From: SFHK01 sp963618055
GTDB lineage: Bacteria; Bacillota; Clostridia; Christensenellales; Aristaeellaceae
Direction: 5' to 3'
Assembly (NCBI GenBank): GCA_963618055.1
Contig: CAVERI010000044.1
Location: 1 to 22,823 of the forward strand
DNA: 22,823 bases
Positions 1 through 5,928 of the stretch are shown one piece after another. The notes under the pieces were generated by a model, which saw only the letters and a program-made list of their open reading frames with translations, had not been told where the DNA came from and did no database searches. The translations under genes were made by a program, and so were the position numbers. How positions within the stretch are numbered: position 1 is the first letter of the stretch; each line of letters begins with the position of its first letter.

Positions 1-2
1 AC

Positions 3-1007
3 GAAAAGGCGCTGAATGTTGCGCTCAATAAAGCGGTCGGTGAATGGGAACCCGCGGCTTTGGCTGACTTGCTGCAAGACCTGCAGCTCTCAGGCTATGA
101 TGTTGAAGCAACGGGCTTTGACGCAGCTGAGATCAATGAGTTGTTTTCGCAGGTGCATGATAAGGAGGCAAAAGAAGACGACTTCGACGTTGACGCAGAA
201 TTGCTCAAACCGTGTTTCAGCCTTCCCGGAGACGTATGGCATCTCGGCAAGCACACCGTAATCTGCGGCGATTCTACGCTGCCGGAGACGTTTGAAAGGC
301 TGCTCGGCGAAACGAAGGTCAACCTTGTCTGCACCGACGCTCCATACTTCGTAGAGCTGAAGAACAAATCCGGCACGATTGCAAATGATGACTTGGACGA
401 CAAGCAGGCCTACGAATTCCTCATGAAGTGCTTCTCCAACTTTAAAAACGCCATGGCGAAGGACGCATCCATCTATGAATTCTACGCCACCATGAAGACG
501 CGCGTGTTCTACGATGCTTTTGAGGACGCAGGGTTCAAAGTCGGCGCCGGATTGATCTGGAAAAAGCCGAGAGCGCCGTTCATGCGCACGGACTGGAAGT
601 TCAACATGGAGCCCATCATCTGGGGTTGGCGGAAGGACGGAAAGCACATCTGGTACGGCGACCAGAAGCAGACCAGCGTGTTCGAATTTGATGGTATCAA
701 AGATTCAGGCAAAGAAGGCTTCGGACATCCGTCCAGCAAGCCGGTGCCGCTGATCGCGTATCTGATCAAGCAATGCACCCAGACGAACGGTCTGGTACTG
801 GATGGTTTCCTTGGCTCTGCTTCTACGCTGATTGCCTGTGAGGAGATTGGACGCATCTGCTACGGCGTTGAGCTTGAGCCGAAGTTTGTGGATGTGGCGG
901 TGATGCGGTTCGCAGTCTACAAAGATACCGCTGATGGTATTTATGTTGAACGAGACGGCGAGAAGATACCTTTTGTGAACGTGGCAAGGGACATCCTGAA
1001 TGCCTGA
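3..1007 (+). CDS. ParB-like domain / DNA (N6-adenine or N4-cytosine) methyltransferase, 5' truncated
   Basis: The frame is already open at the first complete codon (position 3), so the true start lies upstream. The first ~35 visible residues (ALNVALNKAVGEWEPAALADLL) look like the end of the ParB-type nuclease/DNA-binding domain that precedes many phage beta-class methyltransferases. The rest matches an N6/N4 methyltransferase fold (N6_N4_Mtase family), which transfers a methyl group from S-adenosylmethionine to an exocyclic amine on DNA. The order is beta-class: motif IV first (DAPY, nt 336-347), then motif I near the C-terminus (GFLGSAST, within nt 801-827). Both motifs depart from the usual DPPY and FxGxG forms, so activity is uncertain. 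It sits just ahead of terS, a common place for phage methyltransferases, and probably protects phage DNA from restriction. The stop is TGA, followed by a 25-nt gap with the terS ribosome binding site. Family call is firm; base specificity cannot be read. Confidence 0.88.
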   Translation, partial: EKALNVALNKAVGEWEPAALADLLQDLQLSGYDVEATGFDAAEINELFSQVHDKEAKEDDFDVDAELLKPCFSLPGDVWHLGKHTVICGDSTLPETFERLLGETKVNLVCTDAPYFVELKNKSGTIANDDLDDKQAYEFLMKCFSNFKNAMAKDASIYEFYATMKTRVFYDAFEDAGFKVGAGLIWKKPRAPFMRTDWKFNMEPIIWGWRKDGKHIWYGDQKQTSVFEFDGIKDSGKEGFGHPSSKPVPLIAYLIKQCTQTNGLVLDGFLGSASTLIACEEIGRICYGVELEPKFVDVAVMRFAVYKDTADGIYVERDGEKIPFVNVARDILNA

Positions 1008-1032
1008 TCGTTTTAGTTAGGAGGTACAGTAC

Positions 1033-1506
1033 ATGGCTATGCGAGGCAGGAAGCCGAAGCCCACAGCACTGAAAGTGCTTGAAGGGAACCCCGGCAAGAG
1101 ACCATTAAACAAAAGCGAGCCGGTGCTGCCCAAGGGAAAAGTAAAGTGCCCGACATGGCTTGAACCGGAGGCGAAAAAGGAGTGGCGGCGGTTAGCGCCT
1201 ACGCTCGAAGCCTCTGGTGTCTTGACAATGGCAGATGTTACTGCCTTCGCCGGGTACTGCCAAGCCTACGCCCGGTGGCGCGAGGCGGAGGAATTCATCA
1301 CAAAGCATGGTTCTATCTTCAAGACGCCCAGCGGGTACGTACAGCAAGTCCCACAGGTGTCCATTGCACAGCAAAACCTCAAAATCATGCAGAGCTTCTG
1401 CGCGGAATTTGGGCTGACGCCGTCCACTCGAACGCGCATTGCCACCGCGAATGACAGCACAGTGGAGGATGATCCGATGGAAAAACTGCTGAAAGGGGCG
1501 TGGTAA
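1033..1506 (+). CDS. terS: Terminase small subunit, P27 family
   Basis: 157 residues beginning MAMRGRKPKP, the basic start typical of P27-type small terminases, followed by the family pattern of a P-x-W-L segment (CPTWLEPEAKKEW), a helical middle (ADVTAFAGYCQAYARWREAEEFI) and a C-terminal S-x-R-x-R stretch (LTPSTRTRIA). It should recognise the packaging site on the concatemer and load the large subunit. TAGGAGG at 1018-1024 sits at good spacing before ATG 1033. The stop TAA ends only one base before the terL TTG start, so translation of the two subunits is probably coupled. Length is normal for the family. Confidence 0.92.
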   Translation: MAMRGRKPKPTALKVLEGNPGKRPLNKSEPVLPKGKVKCPTWLEPEAKKEWRRLAPTLEASGVLTMADVTAFAGYCQAYARWREAEEFITKHGSIFKTPSGYVQQVPQVSIAQQNLKIMQSFCAEFGLTPSTRTRIATANDSTVEDDPMEKLLKGAW

Positions 1507-1507
1507 T

Positions 1508-4093
1508 TTGGCGTATGACGAGAAAAAAGCCGAGCGGGTGGTTCGGTTTGTGGAGTGCCTGAAACACACAAAGGGCGAATTTCACGGCCGCCCGTTCGAA
1601 TTACTGCCCTGGCAGGAGAAGATTATCCGGGATGTCTTCGGCACAATGCGCGACGAGAGACCAGATATCAGGCAATATAATCAGGTTTATGTGGAAATCG
1701 GGAAGAAAAATGGGAAGCAGTTGTGTTTAAGTACCCCGATTCCGACCCCTGAAGGCTGGAAAACCATGGGTGAAATCGCTGTCGGCGACCACGTTTTTGA
1801 CGAAAACGGTCGGCAGTGCCGCGTTATTGCGCTTAGTGAGATTGATGATACCGAGCAGTGCTATAGAATCACTTTTCGCGATGACAGCTTCATCGATGCC
1901 GGCGCAAGGCACTTGTGGAATGTGGAGAACATCTACGGAAAGTTCTACGAATATCAGACCACGACCGAGGAGCTGTACAAACGCACGAAGAAGCTGAAGG
2001 AAAGTCATGTGAAGCGCGTGAGCGACCGCGACCGATCAGTTGTACGCATCCCGATAGCGAGACCCCTGCAGACCGCGGACGCAGAACTGCCAATTGACCC
2101 ATATGTCTTTGGGTATTGGCTTGGGAACGGTCATTCGCAAAAACCGGAGCTGACAGTACGAACATGCGATGTTCCCGCCGTCCGCGAGAACATTCCTTAC
2201 GAAATCAGCAGCATGCGAATGCAAGGCGGTGGAGGAAGCATGGTGCTTCGCGTCCCGGCGCTAAAGGCTCTTAAACTGAACAGTTTCCGCGACAAAGTGA
2301 TTCTGCCCGAATATCTACGAGCATCCGAACCGCAGCGGTGGGCGCTACTGCAAGGTTTGATGGACTCGGACGGCTGCATTAGCACCGTCAAGTCGCAGAG
2401 CATCTACGTGAGCACCGTCAAACCGCTCGCGGAATCCGTGCGCGAGTTGCTCTGGAGCTTGGGCATTAAGAACAATATGACGGAAACGCCGTCAACGCGA
2501 TGCTGTGAACCCACGGGTGAAACGCTGTGCACGATACGTTTCACCACATTCGACGATCAGCCGACGTCCAGACTACACAGAAAAACAGAGCGTAAGCGGG
2601 AGCGCGTTAAACGGACGCGATCCTGCTTTCACTATATCAAGGACATTCAGCCGATCGACCACCCGGTGAAGATGCGCTGCATACAGGTTGACAGCCCGTC
2701 GCACCAGTACCTTGCGGGACCCTCAATGGTTCCAACCCACAACAGCGAGCTCGGCGCGGCGCTGGCGTTGAACATGCTCTGCAATGACGACGAGTGGAAG
2801 GCGGAGGTTTACTCCTGCGCGACCGACCGCCAGCAGGCATCCATCGTATTCGACGTCGCCTGTGATATGGTTCGCCAGAATCCCACGCTAAGCAAGCTGA
2901 TCAAGATCATTCCGTCCACCAAACGCATGGTATACATGCCCACGGGCAGCATTTATCAGGTACTTTCCTCAGACGTTGCCACGAAGCATGGCTTGAACGT
3001 CAGTGCTTGCATCTTCGATGAGCTTCACGCGCAGCCGACGCGTGCACTGTATGACGTTATGACGCAGGGCTCAGGCGATGCGCGAAAACAACCGCTGTGG
3101 TTTTTCCTGACCACGGCGGGGACAGATAGAAACAGCATCTGCTGGGAGGTACACCAGAAGGCACTCGACTTGCTTGAAGGCAGAAAGTCAGACCCGCACT
3201 TTTACCCTGTGATCTTCGGTCTGGACGAGAAGGATGATTGGACGGATGAGAAAAACTGGTATAAATGCAATCCGTCCTTGGGTTACACGATCACGATTGA
3301 TAAGGTGCGGGACGCTTTCCACAAGGCACAGGAAACAGCCGCGGACGAGAATATGTTCCGACAATTGCGCCTAAACCAATGGGTCAAGCAATCCGTTCGC
3401 TGGATGCAGATGGACAAATGGGATGCATGTCAGCGCAATTACACCGAGGATATGCTTGCTGGACGCATCTGCTACGGCGGGCTTGACCTCTCATCCACCA
3501 GCGATTTGACGGCTTTCGTGCTCGTTTTCCCACCCACGGAAACAGACGAACACTATTATGTCCTCCCCTATTTCTGGCTGCCAGAGGATACGCTGCCGCT
3601 TCGTGTACGGCGCGACCATGTGATGTACGACGTCTGGGAACGGCAGGGTTACCTACAGACGACCGAAGGCAATGTGGTGCACTACGCCCACATCGAGCAG
3701 TTCATCTGCCAGCTGCACGAGAAGTTCAACATCCGCGAAATCGCCTACGACCGCTGGAACGCCAGCATGATGGTTCAGGCGTTGCAGGATGATGGATTCG
3801 TGATGGTTCCCTTCGGGCAGGGCTTCAAAGATATGTCCAATCCGACCAAAGACCTGATGCGCCTTGTGCTGGAACAGAGTATTCTGCACAATGGGCATCC
3901 GGTATTGCGCTGGAACATGGACAACATCTTCGTGCGTACAGACCCCGCAGGAAATCTGAAAATCGATAAAGAGAAATCCACGGAAAAGGTTGACGGCGCG
4001 GTGGCGCTGGTCATGGCGCTGGATCGCGCGGAAAAGAACAACAATGGTAGTAGTATCTACGATGAACGCGGCATGCTAACGCTTGACTGGTGA
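1508..4093 (+). CDS. terL: Terminase large subunit precursor, interrupted by an intein
   Basis: The packaging ATPase and nuclease that cuts concatemeric DNA and drives it into the prohead. The precursor is 861 residues. An intein occupies residues 71-412, so the spliced protein would be about 519, a normal size for this family. N-extein (1-70) ends VEIGKKNGK and C-extein begins SELGAALAL: joined they restore a Walker A motif GKKNGKS. Walker B is CIFDELH (D504, E505), followed by a coupling-type motif TTAGTD near 535-540. The nuclease half shows the expected acidic residues: GGLDLSST (D660), AYDRW (D748) and VDGAVAL (D829). The start is TTG at 1508: an AAAGGGG stretch lies about 10 nt upstream and no better in-frame start fits, since the residues after it (AYDEKKAERVVRFVE) look like a genuine N-terminus. 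The 3' end overlaps the region carrying the HNH gene ribosome binding site. Without splicing the enzyme should be dead, because the P-loop is split. Confidence 0.94.
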   Translation: MAYDEKKAERVVRFVECLKHTKGEFHGRPFELLPWQEKIIRDVFGTMRDERPDIRQYNQVYVEIGKKNGKQLCLSTPIPTPEGWKTMGEIAVGDHVFDENGRQCRVIALSEIDDTEQCYRITFRDDSFIDAGARHLWNVENIYGKFYEYQTTTEELYKRTKKLKESHVKRVSDRDRSVVRIPIARPLQTADAELPIDPYVFGYWLGNGHSQKPELTVRTCDVPAVRENIPYEISSMRMQGGGGSMVLRVPALKALKLNSFRDKVILPEYLRASEPQRWALLQGLMDSDGCISTVKSQSIYVSTVKPLAESVRELLWSLGIKNNMTETPSTRCCEPTGETLCTIRFTTFDDQPTSRLHRKTERKRERVKRTRSCFHYIKDIQPIDHPVKMRCIQVDSPSHQYLAGPSMVPTHNSELGAALALNMLCNDDEWKAEVYSCATDRQQASIVFDVACDMVRQNPTLSKLIKIIPSTKRMVYMPTGSIYQVLSSDVATKHGLNVSACIFDELHAQPTRALYDVMTQGSGDARKQPLWFFLTTAGTDRNSICWEVHQKALDLLEGRKSDPHFYPVIFGLDEKDDWTDEKNWYKCNPSLGYTITIDKVRDAFHKAQETAADENMFRQLRLNQWVKQSVRWMQMDKWDACQRNYTEDMLAGRICYGGLDLSSTSDLTAFVLVFPPTETDEHYYVLPYFWLPEDTLPLRVRRDHVMYDVWERQGYLQTTEGNVVHYAHIEQFICQLHEKFNIREIAYDRWNASMMVQALQDDGFVMVPFGQGFKDMSNPTKDLMRLVLEQSILHNGHPVLRWNMDNIFVRTDPAGNLKIDKEKSTEKVDGAVALVMALDRAEKNNNGSSIYDERGMLTLDW
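1718..2743 (+). mobile_element. Intein with LAGLIDADG homing endonuclease domain, class 3-like
   Basis: 342 residues inserted in frame in TerL (precursor residues 71-412). Splicing blocks: block A PIPTPEGWKTMGEIAVGD; block B AGARHLW with His135 and Trp137; block F MRCIQVDSPSHQYLAG with Cys391; block G VPTHN ending in His411-Asn412, followed by extein Ser413. Endonuclease blocks: FGYWLGNG (201-208) and LLQGLMDSDG (280-289), the two LAGLIDADG helices. The left edge is set by the host protein: ending the N-extein at Lys70 restores GKKNGK/S, which makes Gln71 the first intein residue. Gln cannot act as the class 1 nucleophile. Trp in block B, Cys at the start of block F, and a hydroxyl residue at +1 are the signature described for class 3 inteins, a group known mainly from phage genes. 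A class 1 reading using Cys73 would leave two extra residues inside the P-loop. The first LAGLIDADG motif has Asn where the metal-binding Asp usually sits. Confidence 0.9.
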
Positions 4094-4103
4094 GGTGATT
4101 GAA

Positions 4104-4445
4104 ATGCCTACGACTCCCCCAAGGCCGTGCAGGTATCCTGGTTGCCCGGGTTTCTGCGAGAACGGACAGGTGTTCTGTAAGGAACACATGATGTGGAGCA
4201 GCGATCGAATGCGCGGTGGTGCAGACGCGCGGGGCTATACCGCCGAGTGGCGCAGAGCGCGAAAAGCCTATCTTCAGCTGCACCCGCTGTGCGCGGAGTG
4301 CCTGAAAGAAGGCAGACTTACCCCAGCAACCGTAATTGACCATATCATGCCCCACCGTGGCGATAGGCGTTTGTTCTGGGATGAAAAGAACTGGCAGCCA
4401 TTATGCGCCGCTTGCCACAATAAAAAGACAGGATCAGGGCTATGA
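4104..4445 (+). CDS. HNH endonuclease next to terminase
   Basis: 113 residues. The N-terminus has a small zinc-site pattern (CRYPGCPGFCENGQVFCKEH). The HNH core follows: CAECLKEGRL, then VIDHIMPHRGD (DHI, the H of HNH), FWDEKNWQPLC (N) and CAACHNKKT (final H and second Cys pair). HNH proteins of this size beside terL in HK97-type phages assist terminase in cutting cos ends, as shown for HK97 gp74. A cos-type packaging role is therefore the best guess; a free-standing homing nuclease is the alternative. ATG 4104 is chosen over an upstream in-frame TTG at 4083 because GAGGTG at 4092-4097 is correctly spaced for 4104. The ribosome binding site overlaps the terL stop codon. Confidence 0.9.
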   Translation: MPTTPPRPCRYPGCPGFCENGQVFCKEHMMWSSDRMRGGADARGYTAEWRRARKAYLQLHPLCAECLKEGRLTPATVIDHIMPHRGDRRLFWDEKNWQPLCAACHNKKTGSGL

Positions 4446-4476
4446 GCAAGGAAAACTGTAATTTTGGAGGTAACCA

Positions 4477-5928
4477 ATGAAGAATCCATTCATGCGGCTT
4501 TTCCGCTCCCGCGATAAGCCGCAGAACATCATTTCATCTGCGCCGACGTTCTACTTCGGTTCAAGCCTATCTGGCAAAACTGTGAACCCAAGGCAGGCGG
4601 TGCAGGTTTCTGCCGTGTACGCCTGTGTCCGTGTAATCGCGGAGACCGTTGCCTCCCTGCCTGTTGGTGTTTATGAGGAGACCGACAGCGGCATTCGCAA
4701 AGCCAAAGACCACCCGCTGTACAGAATCCTGCATGATGAACCGAACCACGAGATGACCTCGTTCATCATGCGCGAGACCATGATGTGCCATCTGCTTCTC
4801 TGGGGCAACAGCTACTCGCAGATTATTCGTTCGGGGAAGAATAAAATCGTGAGCTTGTACCCTTTGCAGCCAGATCACATGGACGTAGACCGCGACAGCA
4901 ACGGCGTGCTCACATACACATACACCACGGCAGAAGGCAATGTGGTGTGCCTCAAACCGAGTGATGTTCTGCACATTCCCGGTCTTGGCTTTGACGGCGT
5001 CATGGGCTACAGCCCGGTCGCTCTGGAGAAGAATGCCATCGGTCTTGGCATCGCGGCAGAGGAATACGGAAGCACATTTTTCAAGAACGGAGCGCGTCCG
5101 AGCGGCGTGCTGACGCATCCGAATCAAGTTAAAGACCCAAAACGGCTGCGCGAGAGCTGGAATGCCACCTACGGTGGTTCGTCTAACGGAGGCAAGGTCG
5201 CTGTCCTCGAAGAGGGCATGACGTTCTCCCCGATCTCCATGCCAAATAACGAGGCGCAGTTCCTTGAAACCCGAAAGTTTCAGGTAGAGGAAATCTGCCG
5301 CATTTACCGCGTGCCCCCGCACATGATCGGCGATTTGTCGCGATCGACTTTCTCGAACATCGAACACCAGTCCATAGACTTTGCGATTCATACGATTCGC
5401 CCGTGGCTGGTGCGCATCGAACAGGCAATGAATCGCATATTGTTTTCCGAGAATGATAAAGGGCGATACTACGTTCATTTCAACATGGATGGTTTGATGC
5501 GCGGTGACTACAAGAGCCGCATGGAGGGCTATTCTATCGGTCGCCAGAATGGCTGGTTGAGCGCGAACGATATCCGCGAGCTTGAGAATCTGAACCCACT
5601 CTCCGAGGAAGAGGGTGGCAATACCTACCTGATCAACGGCAATATGCTGCCAATCAACCTGTGTGGTTTGTCGCAGATTGTTGCGCTTGCACAGGCAGCC
5701 GCCGAGACGGAGGAAACCGAAGAAACTGCGGAGACTGCGGAAACCGAAGAAACGACTGAGCAGAGCGAGCAGAACGAGCAGAGCGAGCAGAATGAGCAGA
5801 ACGAGCAGAACGAAGCACCCGAGTCCGACGAAGAGCCGGTCAAGAAGAAATCAACCAAACAGCATACTGAGAAAACCGCCAGGAAGAACGCGACCAAACG
5901 CAAGAAAACGGAGGTGCAGAGTGCGTAA
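4477..5928 (+). CDS. Portal protein, HK97 family
   Basis: 483 residues. The N-terminal ~400 match HK97-type portals (Phage_portal family): VQVSAVYACVRVIAETVASLPVGVYE near 45-70, the LLLWGNSYSQI segment, VLHIPGLGFDGVMGYSP, and the conserved stretch VEEICRIYRVPPHMIGD followed by FSNIEHQSIDFAIHTIRPW. The portal forms a dodecameric ring at one head vertex, through which terminase pumps DNA and to which the connector binds. GGAGG at about 4466-4470 precedes ATG 4477. The last ~75 residues are an unusual low-complexity tail, acidic and rich in Glu/Thr/Gln/Ser/Asn, ending in a Lys/Thr-rich basic stretch (KKKSTKQHTEKTARKNATKRKK). This makes the protein longer than a typical 400-430-residue portal. 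The 3' end overlaps the methyltransferase gene by 8 nt. Confidence 0.95.
   Translation: MKNPFMRLFRSRDKPQNIISSAPTFYFGSSLSGKTVNPRQAVQVSAVYACVRVIAETVASLPVGVYEETDSGIRKAKDHPLYRILHDEPNHEMTSFIMRETMMCHLLLWGNSYSQIIRSGKNKIVSLYPLQPDHMDVDRDSNGVLTYTYTTAEGNVVCLKPSDVLHIPGLGFDGVMGYSPVALEKNAIGLGIAAEEYGSTFFKNGARPSGVLTHPNQVKDPKRLRESWNATYGGSSNGGKVAVLEEGMTFSPISMPNNEAQFLETRKFQVEEICRIYRVPPHMIGDLSRSTFSNIEHQSIDFAIHTIRPWLVRIEQAMNRILFSENDKGRYYVHFNMDGLMRGDYKSRMEGYSIGRQNGWLSANDIRELENLNPLSEEEGGNTYLINGNMLPINLCGLSQIVALAQAAAETEETEETAETAETEETTEQSEQNEQSEQNEQNEQNEAPESDEEPVKKKSTKQHTEKTARKNATKRKKTEVQSA
5758..5811 (+). repeat. Six tandem 9-nt units in the portal gene (Glu-Gln-Ser/Asn)
   Basis: Six uninterrupted copies of the 9-nt unit GAGCAGARY encode Glu-Gln-Ser/Asn repeats. 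They are preceded (about 5704-5757) by a looser Glu/Thr/Ala repeat region. The unit is a multiple of 3, so copy-number change would lengthen or shorten the portal tail without breaking the frame. Confidence 0.9.
5910..5916 (+). promoter_or_regulatory. Ribosome binding site fixing the GTG start of the cytosine methyltransferase
   Basis: GGAGGTG lies 4 nt before GTG 5921, inside the last codons of the portal gene. The frame is open much further upstream, but that upstream part is only the other frame of the portal repeat tail. This site and the onset of family similarity (LTLGSLFDGIAG) mark 5921 as the start. Confidence 0.75.

Noticed and set aside
1724..1726. Cys73 as the first residue of a class 1 intein
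   Set aside because: This would leave Gln-Leu in the N-extein and give GKKNGKQLSE in the spliced P-loop, whereas ending at Lys70 restores an intact GKKNGKS.
5758..5811. Tandem repeats as a CRISPR array or replication iterons
   Set aside because: The 9-nt units are contiguous without spacers, in frame in the portal gene, and encode a simple Glu-Gln-Ser/Asn tail.
5663..5920. Upstream start for the cytosine methyltransferase giving a Ser/Arg-rich N-terminus
   Set aside because: The Ser/Arg repeats are only the other frame of the portal repeat tail. The ribosome binding site and family similarity both begin at 5921.
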